This document shows, piece after piece, positions 44,437-58,165 of a stretch of DNA of 64,000 nucleotides; position 1 is the first letter of the stretch, and each line of letters opens with the position of its first letter. The position numbers and the translations under genes are program-made. The stretch is from Sipunculus nudus (Eukaryota; Annelida; Sipuncula; Golfingiida; Sipunculidae), in the NCBI GenBank assembly GCA_026874595.1, contig CM049306.1:17383019-17447018 (forward strand), written 5' to 3'. Under the pieces are notes generated by a model. That model was not told the DNA's origin. It ran no database searches and saw nothing but the letters and a program-made list of their open reading frames with translations.

Positions 44437-45655
44437 TAAGTCAAACGACTATATGTATATGAGTGATTTCATCCCACAGCAGACAAACAGAAGGACTTGT
44501 GCAATATGGTGGCAGATGGCACCACCAATTTTTTGTATGATTAAGAGCTATGTGGGATCTATACACATGCAAAATTTTGGCCCAATCAGTCAAACAGTTC
44601 CCAAAGATATTAGCTTGGATGTCTGCAGCGTAAACTGGAATGTAGGTGGTGCCACCTGTCATAAAATCAATAAAGCTGTCCAGGATGTATAAACCTGCAA
44701 AATTTTAGGCAGATATGTCAAACGAGTGCCGAGATATGAGTGATTTTATCCCACGGCAGACAAATAGACGGACGCTGTGCAAAAATGGTTGCAGGTGGCA
44801 CCTCCAGATTTGTGTATGATAAAGAGTCATGTAAGATCTATACACATGCAAAATTTTGGCCCAATCAGTCAAACAGTTCCCAAGATATGAGCTTGGATGT
44901 CTGTAGTGTAAACTAGAATGTAGGTGGTGCCATCTGTCATAAAATCAAGAAAGCTGTCCAGGATGTATAATCCTACAAAATTTTAGGCAGATATGTCAAA
45001 CCACTGCCAAGATATGAGTGATTTAATCCCATGGCAGACAAACAGACAGACGCTGTGCAAAAATGGTTGCAGGTGGCCCCTCCAGATTTGTGTATGATAA
45101 AGAGTCATGCGAGATCTATACACATGCCAAATTTTGGCCCAATCGGTCAAATGGTTCCCAAGATATGAGCTTGGATGTCCGTAGTGTAAACTAGAATGTA
45201 GGTGGCGCCATCTGTCATAAAATCAAGAAAGCTGTCCAGGATGTATACGCATGCCGAATTTCAGGTGAATTTGTCAAACCACTGCAGAGATATGACTGAT
45301 TTTAACCCCTGGCAGACAAAGAGATGGACACTGCAAACATGGTTGCAGGTGGCGCCACCATTTTTTGTGTATGTTATAAAGCAATCCAAGGGCTACATTT
45401 GTACAAAAATATTTTCTTGATCGGTCAAACAGTTCCCGAGATATATGGGTTTATGTGTGGAAACAGACTCACAAATGGACGCTGGGCAGAGAGGAAAGGT
45501 CAGAGGTCAACACCAATTGGTTAGGCACCAGTTCACATGTGACCCGATAATTGGTGTAAGTTTCGGAAAAATCAGTCCAGTAGTCTCAGAGGAGTTCTTC
45601 AGAAACGAACGCAGCAACGGCGTTGTCGGAACCTGGTCAAAAACATAGTATCAGC
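44437..45655 (-). mobile_element. Family D element, copy 2 (about four tandem units)
   Basis: Units contain GATGTATAAACCTGCAAAAT, TTTAGGCAGATATGTCAAA, CGAGATATGAGTGATTTTA, GGCAGACAAACAGA, GCTGTGCAAAAATGGTTGCA and a GGTGGCGCCACC motif (exact at 45348, CpG-decayed at 44645). The CTAGAATATGGGTAG terminus is missing on the left. The right end, CAAAAACATAGTATCAGC, parallels family B's AAAACATAGTATCCCC. Confidence 0.65.
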
Positions 45656-47533
45656 AAGCATGCTAAGAAGAAGAAACAAGGAGATTGAGAGAAAAATAAT
45701 CAATAATATACCAGTACCAGTAATCTGAATAATATACACTGGTTATCTGAAGAGACAGGAGTCTAATCAGTGGTTCCTGAAACACTAGGATAGGAGAGAA
45801 AAATGGACGAAAAAAAGATTAGTATTCACACCATGAAACAGCACTAGACCAGAAGGAAACGCTGTTACAGAACCTAGGGCATACTGTGTTTATGGTGATC
45901 GCTTCCAAGTATCAGTGGGCCCTGGTATGGCCTTGTTGCAACTGTAATGTCATTGCTATGGAAGACAGGGACAAATGTTGACAAGATACCCATACTAGCC
46001 AATGATAACACTAGCAACGGCAGCCTGGGAAAAAAGAGCAGCACTCAAAGAGTTTGTTTAACCTAGCAAGTATGGCAGTCCATACATTCAAGCTACAACT
46101 ACAATATGTTTATTTTATTAGACTTAAAGGGTGTGGGTGTTTAATCAGGTTTAAATTTCACTGCAACACAGGCCCCTGTATTTTGAACTGAATTAAATCA
46201 ATTGTGTGCCTTTCATTGAGTGAAGATTTCCTAAAATTACAAAATATATATGATACATATGCATTCTGAAGAACAAGTATCTTTATGAAACTATGGTATT
46301 GAGGAAATGGTATCAAGTCATTCTTATTTATGAAGCATTAAAGGTTCTGGAATAATTCTTCCCATATTTACCAACCATATCCTGTCATTATGACAACACA
46401 GTGATGTATTGTTGAAATGTCACCAATCTGCCTGGAAAGGTTTGGTGGGTTTGACCTGGGAAATCATCTGACCAGCCTTTACCCAATGCAGCTACAAAAC
46501 ACCCCATTTTTAAAAGAAATTATTTTTAGTTATTAATAGTATGAAAGAAAAAGAATCAATTTAATAACATACCATGTTATATGGCATTACCCGATCAAAC
46601 CATTTCTGTCACCTTGGTTAAGTTTTCTCAGCCATGCCAGTTCGATAAAGGAATCTGGACAAAAATTTATGGTATTTGCACTGGTGACAGAGGATGGGTA
46701 ACTTATAATACAGTAAATTTCTTTGTATCATAATGATGCACCAGATCTCAGAACAGACATACCATAAAATCAATAGTAAAGACCAAATTTCTGGGTCTTT
46801 AAAGAGTCGGTCTGATCCATTTTCTAGGGCAGACACACCAAGAGGAATGGTAATGATATATCCAGCTGGTCTCTAAGACCTGAGAATGAAACACACTGCA
46901 TGACATGGGGATGAGACATAAGGGGGTGGAAAATCCCATATCTGCACTGGTCTAATATTAAGGTATCAATAGCAATATTTCTAATGCACTCTGCAGTGAC
47001 ACATCAGTTTGGCTGAAGCACTGTGACTTGTGGCCATTTTGTTACATCCCTGACTCCTTCCCAGTAAACCAGTACTTGTGGCTAAACCTGCTTACCAGAT
47101 CAATATTCCAGTCTCTGACTACTTTCAGTCTGACTGATCAAATGTGAGCACTGCACAGATAAGGTTTAGCTGTGACCACAGCAGGGGGGAATCTTAAACT
47201 GAAGCCGGGTCAGGAGTTTACCCTCTCTTGGTCTGAATTGGAGACAGGCTTCTACCTGACTAAACTCTCAATCCTGAATGTCACTTCCACTGGTAGCAAC
47301 CTGCCAAGCAGACACTCTGCTGGGGATACTGTCAAATGGGTTAATCATAGGCCTCAGCAGACACAAGCAAATGGGAGTGATGCTGGCCATGACCAGTGCC
47401 AGCTGTAGAGATCTAAATATTTTGCCTCATACCAGACACTCCTAGTTTCTGTACTCATGTGTTCCACCAAACTGTGTATGAACATGTTATTTTGGATATT
47501 TTATAAAGCTTGTATTTTATTAATTTAATATAA
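45656..47533. other. Unannotated non-coding stretch
   Basis: No repeat family, RNA or supported gene. Frames up to 78 codons without recognisable motifs. Confidence 0.5.
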
Positions 47534-48080
47534 AACAAGGGAAAAGTTGATCTGTGAAACAGATCTAGTATGTCCCCTGCCTGTTGTGGAAATAGCTGGA
47601 AAAAAAGTTGTGAAAACCTGTATGAAACCTGAGATTGGTCAATATCACCCACCAAGATATCCTCTGTCACCTTGAAAACTGAATCAAGGTCATCCATTTT
47701 CAAATTTGACCTAGCCCTTCATGAGGTACGTCAATGCTGCAAGTTTGGCGACTGTGCCTCAAATATCCTTTTGTGTTATTGCATAAAATTCATTTTAGCA
47801 TTATCGCCTCTGTGACATTGAATAATGCTTCAAAGTCATCAATGTTAAAACTGACCTAGCCCTTGATAAGGTGCATCAATGCTGTAAGTTCAGTGACTGT
47901 ACCTCAAATTCTTTTTGAATTATTGCGTTAACATCAATTTAGCATTATTGCTCCAGTGACATTGAAATGTGAAAAGGTCATCCATGTTCGAACTTGACCT
48001 AGCCCTTCATAAGGTGCATCAATGCTGCAAGTTTGGTGACTGTACCTGAAATTCTTTTAAAGTTATTGTGCTAACATATC
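47534..48080. repeat. Family G repeat (about 144-bp tandem units), copy 1
   Basis: It starts AACAAGGGAAAAGTTGATCT. Units carry ACTTGACCTAGCCCTTCAT, TCAATGCTGCAAGTTTGG and TTATTGCGTTAACATCAATT, with TCAATGCTG at 47731, 47876 and 48019 (spacing 145 and 143). It holds the uninterrupted site AATAGCTGGAAAAAAAGTTG (47591-47610), into which a family A element inserted in copy 2. Confidence 0.75.
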
Positions 48081-50260
48081 TTTGTTTAAGCATGTTGTAT
48101 TTTAAGCGTGTTTATAAAAATCATAGACCAGCAGCTGTTGAATATGTCTGTGACTTCTGACTTTGACCACCATCAAGAGTTGAAATATTGTGGATCAAAA
48201 CTTTGCAAATACTTGGGTTTTCTTGTGGAAGGCAGGTATTTTGTCCCTTTGTAGTTAAATAGGTTCATGCCTTTGGTTTCCTTTCAAAATGTATTTTTAT
48301 AATGAACATGCCAGCTGAAAAATATTCCCAAATATAGAACAACAGGGTCTGGTGAAATCTAGTATAATTAGCTTCATTTTCTCTCCCAGTTCTAAAAAGA
48401 TCCAAAAAATGTCATGATGTCCTCTTCTTGTATTGTTTCTCTGCCAAGATTTTCAAAGTGGCCTCTTTTACAACACTCCTGATGCACTTGTCTGAAGTGG
48501 TTTTCCCAAACTAATTAAATGAATGATGACAAAACAAAGTTACTAGTTAATTCCTGAAAATATGGCAAATGCTTGAGCTGCTTTTACTTTTCTTCTAGGA
48601 GCAATGACACCCTGGGAATAAATCAGCGTGGGCTAATTTTCTTAAAATATTGGTGCCAACTGGTCCTAATATAAGGAAAAGCACAAGAATTTTTTTTTGT
48701 GAGCGTTGTAATAAAACTAGACCCTTTTAAGTTTTAGCCATTTCATCTCACCCTGTCCGTCCCATATCAGCCCTTTACAACCATTTCTACATACAGTGAT
48801 AATATGAAAGTCCTGAATCATAGGGGCACTCTGGTAGAGCTATGTACACCTGTCACAATAATGAATCGGAATATAAACCTAGCACTGGTTACATATTGAT
48901 AGCATTCTTTTTACTATCTTTTACATACAGCAAGTAGGATTTTTTTATATAACTTTCCTTTACATAGGGTGAACACTCATCAGACACAATTTGCTCTCTA
49001 CAAAATGTGATCAAATTTAACGATTCCAACCAGCCTTACAGCATGGTCTGCTTGACAAACATTGTGAACTCATCACACAGCCCTAATATGTCGACCTCAG
49101 CAGTGACCAGCCTTCATGTAAGCAAGAATGATTTTTATAAATAATCACTGAAGGTTTCCCATTTAAAATGAAACTGGCAGAAAACGGGCATACATGTACT
49201 ACCTGCATGGGTAATAAACCAAAACCTATAGATCATATCTACAACAAACACAGCCAGGCTGCTGCCACTGTTAACCATCAATCCTATATAGCTGACCATG
49301 ACCTGGACATTACATCACATAAATATACTCAGTAAAACGTTTGTATATAAAAGTAAACATATCAGATAAAGACGGAAATAATGTTAGAAAATGAATTTAT
49401 TTTTAACTTGAATGGAACATATATGTTCTATACATAACCATGTTGTGCCAAATAATACCTAGACTTAGTGATATCTGGCTCTCTTTGGTACCTGTATGCA
49501 TAAGCACAAGCCTGGAAAGGGGTGCATGTAATTCAGGGAAGATTTTTCATGTCTTGAATGGTACAAGCACCAATTACATGATAAGAACATTGTTTTCTCT
49601 TGAGCCTCTCTCTTCAAAACAAAGACCATAGAACCACAGGAACCACACTAAATAAACATCCTCCAGTGACAAGAAAGCCTTTGCTCTGTTTCTGTAAGAT
49701 CAACTGATACCATATTATCAACTTAATCATGATACAGAGCTGGGCAGATGGGACAATCTATCTATTACATAAGACAAACAATCTAACCATCTGTTTCCAC
49801 CGAAAAAAAGGTTCACATCACATGAGCCATGAAAACAAGATCAGCTGTGCTGTTCAAGTGTATAACCTCAATTCTAGTTTCAAGGTTAGCTACAAACAGA
49901 ACACTTTGTCCCTGTGCTAATTGGAAAATTACCATTTTATAAATACACTGACACTGGCAGAATTGTCCCTGTGCTAACTGGAAAATTACCATTTTATAAA
50001 TACATTGACACTGGCAGAATCTGCAACTTTGGTGTCCATATTAGAGGTAAATATAACTCTGGGCAACTCTTTATGGAACCAACTCAAATGCCCAAAATAC
50101 AGGTGTCCACAATACACAAGTGCCTCTAAAGGGAGTTTCCCTGTATTTTTAGAATCTGGTGAACCTTACAATATCTTGTTTTAGTATCAACAAAGGCATT
50201 ATGGTCCACAAAAGTCGGAAGTAATATTATTACCATTATATTAACAGGGACTCTAATCTC
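48081..50260. other. Unannotated non-coding stretch
   Basis: No dispersed family recognised except the short local duplication at 49911-50024. No credible gene. Confidence 0.5.
49911..50024. repeat. 57-bp tandem duplication
   Basis: CCTGTGCTAATTGGAAAATT at 49911 and CCTGTGCTAACTGGAAAATT at 49968 begin two nearly identical 57-bp units. In one frame this gives a 19-residue repeat (GKLPFYKYTDTGRI), but the 71-codon frame has no other support as a gene. Confidence 0.85.
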
Positions 50261-52889
50261 AACAAGGGACCTATGGGTCACGACGCTCAGCTGTTATATA
50301 TGATAAAAAAATATTATTTAGAAATGAGGCACATGCTGGTTTTGTGTGGTAATAAATATAAGCTGTATTATGAGTTGTTGTGGTTTAGCTAATGTATGAT
50401 TTTGATAGTACCTTTGGAGACAGGGAAGAGGATTGATTTCATTTATTTTATTAACAAATGGAGTACTACTGTCACACAGATTTTGACTTGGCCATATAAC
50501 TTATAAGCAGAACATATAATATAAGAGTTTAATTATTTATTAAAAAAATTACAAATATTGTCCCAAATATAATTTTTATTCAAAATAATAAGAGAATCAT
50601 ATGATTTTTTAAAATGAAATATAACTGATATGATTATTAAAATAACATTGAAGAATATATTCATGAATGCATTCATGAATTCATTTGGAAAGTATTTGCA
50701 CGAGTATTCATATACTTTCATTTTTACCTGAATTCCCATTCTTTATGCAAGAAATTTTATAATGGAGTACATAATCATATTCGTATTTAAATACAATTAC
50801 AAAGTATTCGCACCATGTCTGGTATTTATTCAGTTTTCACCAAACAATGATGTTGAGAATCCAGAATATACAAAATTCACACATTTAAATAATGATCATA
50901 AGTACTTGGTTTATGGCTTTTATTTATATTAAAAAATAACTGTAAAAAATTCATTTTGGACTAATTTCATATCAATGTACACACTAGACACAGTAGGAAT
51001 CTAGATTAATATTATCAACTGCATCTTTGTCTATCATTAATTTCCTTCATATAATCCTTAATGATTAGTAATGAATAATATGATTTACTTCTTTATCATT
51101 AAAAATGAACTGAAAAATGCCATAGGTGACTGCATGGTGTTATTTGGAATATGTGACATTCTACCCATCGATACAAGATTCTTATATCATCAGTAACTGC
51201 AAGTTAATTTCCTGTTATTATAAACTAACAAATTCCTTTTCTATTTTTCTTTAATTTGTTATTAAAAACCAATAAAAATTTATTAATTTATTGTTTATTG
51301 TTATGTTGTTGGTTAAAACTACTAGATGAGTTGGGTTGAACACCTGGATCAACTGTGGCTGGCCATAAGCTGCCTGGATTCTCCCCTCAAGCGTGCATAA
51401 TTTGATGAAAGGTCAACAAGGTCAACATACAGGTGACTCAAGAGGGGCTGGAGAGAGCCAAAGTCTGACAGGGTCTCATAAAAAACATTAATAAAAGCTA
51501 CAATATTTGGCAAATTTCTTTCAGCTTTCTAAACTAAAAAGCTGAAATCCTTATGTGTGCATGATATGAAAATTATATCAACAGTGCTCACGGGAAACAA
51601 ACGTGCCATGGTCACAGTTGGGCAAAATTTAAGGTACTAATTTTATATTTATACTAATAACTTATAAAATTTGAAAAAATTCAGAACTAATTTACGGTAT
51701 TCAATTGGATCTTGATTTAATAATGTTACATCCCTGACAAAAAAGATCTCTAGCTTCAGCAATGCCCTTGTTAAGGGAGTAAATATATTTCTTGATTTTT
51801 TACAAAGTGCATTATGTTTGGGCCCATAACTTAAAAAAAATACACAATACTGACATCATTTCTGGCATGTGCATAGTGAATGTATAGAAAAATATGTATA
51901 TTATATATGATCAAAGTCAGATCAGTGGTTTTGATATTAGGCAGTCTTAAAGTGTAAAATTTGGTTTTCAATGGAAAAATGAAGTTTTTCATTGATATCT
52001 CGAAGGAATTAAGTCCTAGTGACCAAATTCTTGGCATGGTAGGGGATTTTGGAGAAATCTAACTGTATGCCAAATTTAAGGAACTTAGAGCTGAAGCTCG
52101 GGAGCTGAGCTCTAGCAAACTGCATAACACTAGCAATATGTGACATGGTGCTTGAAAACTTGAATAAAATCTAGAGTTTTTGATCAACTGGTTTCAAATT
52201 TTTGGTGTTAACAGTTGAAATGCTAACAAAAACATGCTTTGAAAATTAAATCCACAGCAGTTACAGCAAAAAAACGTGCCATGGTCAAAGTTGGGCAAAA
52301 TTTAAGGTACCAATTTTTTATTTTTGCTAATATTTTTAAAAATTTAAAAGATTTTGATCTAATTTTGGGTATACAATTTAATTTTGATTAATAAAAGTAA
52401 TATTACTGGAAAAAAAGTGCTTAGCTTTAACAAGTTTTGTGTTAAGTGATATAATTTCTTTCCTGATTATTTACAAAATGCATTATGTTTGGGCCCATAA
52501 CTTTTTTAAATTAAATAATACAGACCTAATTTCTGGCATGTACATAGGAATTATATAGAGGATTATTTATAGGAAATATGAGGAAAAACAGATGAGTGGT
52601 TTTGATATTAGGCAGTCCTAAAGTGTGAAAATAGGTTTTTAATAAAAAAATTGAGGTTTTTCCTTAATTTCTCAAAGGAAGGAAGTCGCAAAGACCCAGT
52701 TTTCGGCTTGGTAGGAGATCTTGGGGACATCTAACAATATGCTGAATTTTGGATTCCTAGGTCTCACGGTTTCAAAACGTGCCACATCTACGGACGGACG
52801 GACGGACGGACGGACGGACAGACGGACGGACGACGGACAATGGACCACGACTATAGCTCAGATGACTTATAGTCAGCTGAGCTAAAAAT
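50261..52889 (-). mobile_element. Family A element, complete 2.6-kb copy
   Basis: The plus-left end is AACAAGGGACCTATGGGTCA then CGACGCTCAGCTG. The plus-right end is (ACGG)n at about 52790-52835, GGACCACGACTATAGCTCAG, hairpin, AAAAA. It is nearly identical to 58375-61012 along its length. It contains two degenerate units of about 675 bp marked by GTGCCATGGTCA (51602 and 52277) and the palindrome ATTCATGAATGCATTCAT. This is the uninterrupted reference for both insertions in the 37602-44057 copy. Confidence 0.87.
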
Positions 52890-55202
52890 ATATACAAATT
52901 TCCTGATATTACATGAATTAGGTAGAATATCAATTGACTGCTTTTTCCAAGGCCATTTAGCAAATAATTTTACTGTGATATCTGCATGACATTTTGATTA
53001 AATATGCATGAAGAAAATATTTACAAATTTTCTTGCTATGGGCAAACGTTATTAATCTGGGTCTGTCAGTATCCAGTACTCAGCAGCACTGCTGCAGCCT
53101 GACCAGTTCTCCTTGGAAGTTGAATAATGTAATGCTACCTGATGCCAAAGGTTGTTTCCAATTAAAATCCTGAGTATATGGCCATTATGAAGAACAACAG
53201 GCATGCCAAAGTGGTAAACTTTGTCTTGCTGCTGCTAAAACTAATCAGGCCGACAATGTAGCTAACATACACACCTGCCAGTCACCCTATTTATACCTTT
53301 CCTATGTTCTTTACTACCTCAGGTTTTAAAGTAACACAAACGTATCCTGTAGCAGATTCCTTCCTCGTTTATCCCAAGGTTATTTCTTCTGTATTGTTGC
53401 AGGATCTGGTTGAGGCAAGCAATTTCATTTTGTGTCCTCACTTTGACATGGTATATCACATGTAATTAAGACATACATGTTATATCGTCAGTGCTGCATG
53501 ATGCCAATGCAATCCTAGTGTGAAACAACAAGCTCTTCTACATGGCGGCAGCATGTGGTTGAGACAAAGCCAGTTCTTTCTGTATGGTTACTTTGGTATA
53601 TTGTAAAATGTTGCCAATGCCTCAAGGCAAATGCAGCTTACACATGTTTATACATATTTTAGAAATCAACCAAATATATGTTAATTTGATGAAAATATAT
53701 AAAGGAAACTGTCAATTTAACATGATATTTTGTCATCAATTCACATGCCATGGTCCATGGCTGTGATCAGTTTTCCTGAAGTGCTAAAATTCACTGACAA
53801 AATTGCAGGTCATGAAAGAATTTAAATAAGGTTTAATCTCAACAGTTCTTATTACCTTAGGTTATCACAAGTCAACATAGGCCCATGGGTTTTTCCATGC
53901 CATCAACATCAGAGTTCCTGCTAACTGGTTCATGACAATATTTGTCCACATGCCAAGTACCACAATGACTGCCCTGCTTTTTTTAACCTACTTTTCAAAC
54001 TTTGTCAATGTTGGCAGGAGTGCTGGCATGACAAATAGAATGTGTAACACAAAATTTATACTGGTTGTTGACAGGGTATAAATGTAAAATCATGAGAAAT
54101 CATAATCACAGAGAAAATAGTCAAAAATTTAGGACATTAAGCAATGAAATAAAATTATCATGTTATCGCCCAAAAGATTCTGACAGCAAATAATAAAGCA
54201 GTAAAAATTTTGCCTGTATGATTATTTGAAATGCATTCATCAATAAATTCTATCTCAATTTCACCAAGGCCCATCAATTCCTTAAAATTTGGGGAAATCA
54301 TGATAAATCTACATACTGTGGAAGAACAGCATGAGTGTGATTTTAAAACTTTTCTTTCTGCTGGATAAGACATTCAAATAAAGTTGTTTCACTGCTGGTT
54401 GCCTGCTGAAATTTGTTGATAAGTCTCTGGGAGTGTTATCTGCAAGGCCACAGTCACACACTTCAAGTCACTTGGGAGCAATGCCCAAAGCAAGATGTAA
54501 AATATCCTCACAAGAGACCAAATTTATATTTTACAGTCTCTAAATTCTTCACTGTTCTGCAGCTAAGTGAAGTTACATATTTTAAAGGACACTTAAATAT
54601 CTTATTTATTGAGAATCTAACTAACATTTACCACACACATTTGCAACTGTTGGCTTGAGGTGAGGAAAAAAAATCACTTAATCACTGTTCACTTTGAGCA
54701 ATAATGAAAAACCTGTCAATCTATAAAATTTCAATATAAAAAAAGTTAAAGTTGCAGGATTTAAGTCCCCTTCCCATTAACTGGATCAGAAGACTTTAAA
54801 ATTAACTTCCCAGTGGTAGCATCCTGGGGATGCTAGAGCCAACACACATTTTTTAAGTCGCTAGGGTCCATTATACGCAGATGGCACTTAAACAGGTACA
54901 CCTTCAGGGTGGAGTCTGAACAGACCAAAGATACACAGAAGAACGGTCAAGCAAATGGCGGTTTCCACCATCAAGGAGGAAAATATTTCAAATGTTCATT
55001 TCCCTTTTTATTAAGAACAAGGCCTAATGCAAACCTGTGCAATGAGATTACACCAGGTATAATGCTTCAATGCTGGACCATTACTTTTCAAGAACATGTG
55101 TAACATGTATATGAATAATGCAAGTACTAAACACTTAGAACAAGAAACAATTATACAAACATCACCGCTGCAATTCTGGCATGGGTGCACACAACACAAA
55201 AA
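52890..55202. other. Unannotated non-coding stretch
   Basis: Repeat-poor sequence with no recognisable gene, RNA or element terminus. Confidence 0.5.
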
Positions 55203-55790
55203 CTAGAATATGGGTAGTCAACAAGCTACTACGTGTATCCGCCAAAATCAGAGCGGAAAAGGTGAAGTGAGGCATGGATTGAGTGGCAAGGGGAAAAAGA
55301 GTGAGGTGTGTTGCATAATAGCCTGGATGTCTGCACCACCTACCACAAAATCCAGAAAGCTGTCCAAGATGTATAAACATGCAAAATTTTAGGCAGATAA
55401 GTCAAACCACTACTGAGATATGAGTGATTTTAGCCCACAGCAGACAAACAGACAGGCGCTGTGCAAAAATGGTGGCAGGTGGCACCACCAATTTTGTGTA
55501 TGATTAAGAGCTATGTGAGATCTATACACTTGCAAATTATCAGGGGGATATGTCAAACCAGCCCTGAGATATAACCCTGAATGTCTGCAGCGTATACATA
55601 AATGTAGGTGGCGCCACCTGCCACAAAATTCAGAAAGCTATCCAAGATGTACAAATCTGCAAAATTTTAGGCAGATATGTCAAACCATTTTATCCCACGG
55701 CAAACAAACAGATGGATGCTGTGCAAAAATGATTGCAGGTGGGGCCACCAGTTTTGCATATGATAAAGAGCTATGTGAGATTATGAAACT
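55203..55790 (-). mobile_element. Family D element, copy 3 (right end lost)
   Basis: CTAGAATATGGGTAGTCAAC is the same terminus as at 13852, followed by GGTGAAGTGAGGCATGGATT and three degenerate units (GGTGGCACCACC at 55478, exact GGTGGCGCCACC at 55607, GGTGGGGCCACC at 55738). The ACATAGTATC end is missing. Confidence 0.65.
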
Positions 55791-56103
55791 TTGCCAAAAT
55801 ATCATCTTACACTATATGTATATGCTATGAATACAGTCACATAAATATTAATTTGGTAGACATTCAAATTGGTCTGATAAGGCCTGCTTTGATCTGGGAT
55901 GAAACTAATGATGAAAACTACACTGTAATGACTATCCATACTAATACAATGATACACTTTTACACAGCTAGTAACCTTTGCATTAATTACACTCTGACTG
56001 TAAAATGAAACTGGGAAATATACAATAGAAAACTATCTTTGTGCAAGATCCCCCCCCCCCCCCAAAAAAAAAGGTTGTTTTCTCATTAAAACACAAGCAT
56101 GAA
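55791..56103. other. Unannotated stretch with poly-C/poly-A tract
   Basis: AT-rich, ending in a run of 14 C followed by 9 A at 56050-56072. No gene seen. Confidence 0.5.
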
Positions 56104-58165
56104 CTAGACATTTCTTGGCACCGCTGGTGCCATAGTATCGCCAGACAAATGAGGTTTTGTGGTATTTTGTTGATATAATGTGATGTATTTGTTTTTTAGC
56201 AATGAATGTGAGAAACATTTGTACAAAATACAGGAATATTTAAAGTGAAGGCAATTGTTATGTAAAAGGTTATGTATAAATAGAAGTATATATTTAATGA
56301 TGTATTGAGTTGTATATGTATGTTTGGAGTAACTTGTTTGAGAATAATATAGAGTAAAGCAGAAAGAAAGAGAAAGAGATGGATAGACAGGATTTCAGAG
56401 AGATGGAGTAATAAGATAATGAGAATGAAATAATAATATCTGTTATATTTTGTTTCACATCATATTTTGTTCTTTGTAATAAATTGTTATATTGTCATAA
56501 AAATTGTCATTTGTTCCTTATCAATAGCATAAATTGTGGAAAACAAGAAAATAGAGTAGGGGGTGCCACCATGCAGTTCCCAGCAAATGACTCATCACAT
56601 TACCCATATCTATCTATATGTATAATATGAAAGATATCTGCCAATTAGTTTCCAGCACATGACAACACTATCCAACAACTTTTTAATTTTTATTTTATAA
56701 TGCTGACAATACTGTCAAGTCCCATATAGGCAACATTCATAAGCCATTTTAAGTAGTCTTCGTCCAAAGGTCAAGACCACTCTCAAAGGAAAATGATCCA
56801 GTTGTGACTCTGTGGTACACCCAGTGCACTAATTGATTTATCACTGACCATCATATCTATTTATAGAATCTGACCATGGCCCAGAACTGCTGATGTTTGG
56901 GCAAAACATGATGCAACACCATGTGCAGACCACTAGCTGAAGCAATCCCCCAGGTTCACTGGAGATTTTCATGATTGTTGGTGATTTTTACCATATATGG
57001 CAATATTTAAAGTCAAGTCCACTCTCATATGCAAGGTCAGGACCCAAAATTAAATATATCTCATCCCATAATCCAAATCTATGTATATGCATAATATAAA
57101 AGAAATCTGTCCATTAGTTTTTGACTTATAATGCTCACAGTGCTGTCAAGTGGCCCTTTTTAAGATATTCATGATTTTATGTTTTTCACCAAATATGGGA
57201 ATATTCAAGGTCAAGGTCACTCTAATAGTCACGGTCATTTCCCCAAATCAATAAACTGCATTCCAAAATATCCAACATTTGAAAAAAAAAATTAAATTAA
57301 AAAAAAAAATTTAAATTAAATTAAATTTTAAAATTAAATTCAAAATTAAATATACCTAATTCCATAAACCATATCTATATACATGCATAACATGAAAGAA
57401 ATCTGTCCATTACTGTTTGACTTATAATGCTCACAGTATATACTGTCAAGTGGCAATGATGGGGTATTCAAAGGCGCAAAAAACAAGAAAAGGACAACAG
57501 GTGGCTCCACCTATCTTCTGCAAAAGACAAAACTATCCAAGATCTTCCGTCAACTTGATTTTTGGACCAATCCATGCATCCCTTTTTAATATTCATGATT
57601 TTATGTGATTTTCACCATATATGGTAATATTCAAGGTCAAAGCCACTCTCAAAGGAAAGGTCATGACCCCAATTTTAATATACATCATCCCATAACCCAT
57701 ACCTATGTACATGCATAATATTAAAGAAATCTGTCAATCAGTTTTTGACTTGTGATGCTAAAAGTACTGTCAAGTGGCAATGATGGGGGTATTAAACGGC
57801 ACAAAAACAAGAAAAGGATACTAGGTGGCACCACCAGTTTCCGGTACATGACATCACTATCCAGGATCTTTGTCCAACTTGATTTTTGGATAAATCAGTG
57901 AAAGATTTCTTGAGATATTTAAGAATTTGTGTGATTTTCCCCAAAAATGGATCTATTCAAGGTCAAGGTCACTCTCCTAGTTGCGGTCATGACCCCATTT
58001 TAAATAGGCTTCGTCCTCTCACCTATATCTATAAATGTGTCAAGTTTGAAAAAGATCCTTGAAATATTTTTTGAGTTATTGTGTCCAAAAGAAATCTCTG
58101 CGGCGGCGGCGGCGGCGCAACCGTGCCTAAACCATAGTATCTCCAGACTATGTCTGGCGATACAA
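56104..58165 (-). mobile_element. Family B Helitron/HINE-like element, copy 4
   Basis: CTAGACATTTC, hairpin GGCACC-GCT-GGTGCC (56118-56132) and AGTATCGCCAGACAAA at the plus-left end. ACCATAGTATCTCCAGAC and TGTCTGGCGATACAA at the plus-right end. Matching changes in both inverted sequences (CCCC to CGCC here) suggest paired evolution of the two ends. 56150-56560 is specific to this copy, including a GA-rich tract near 56360. 56560-58150 is 325-bp-type units with GGTGGCACCACC at 57824 and a (GGC)n tract near 58100. Confidence 0.8.
57281..57350. repeat. Low-complexity A/T tract (AAATT-rich)
   Basis: A degenerate TTAAA/AAATT tract inside family B copy 4, probably expanded locally. Confidence 0.85.

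Noticed and set aside
44255-44692. 145-codon frame with a DGRTDRQMDR-like segment
   Set aside because: Runs through an (ACGG)/(ACAG) microsatellite and joins parts of two unrelated repeat families.
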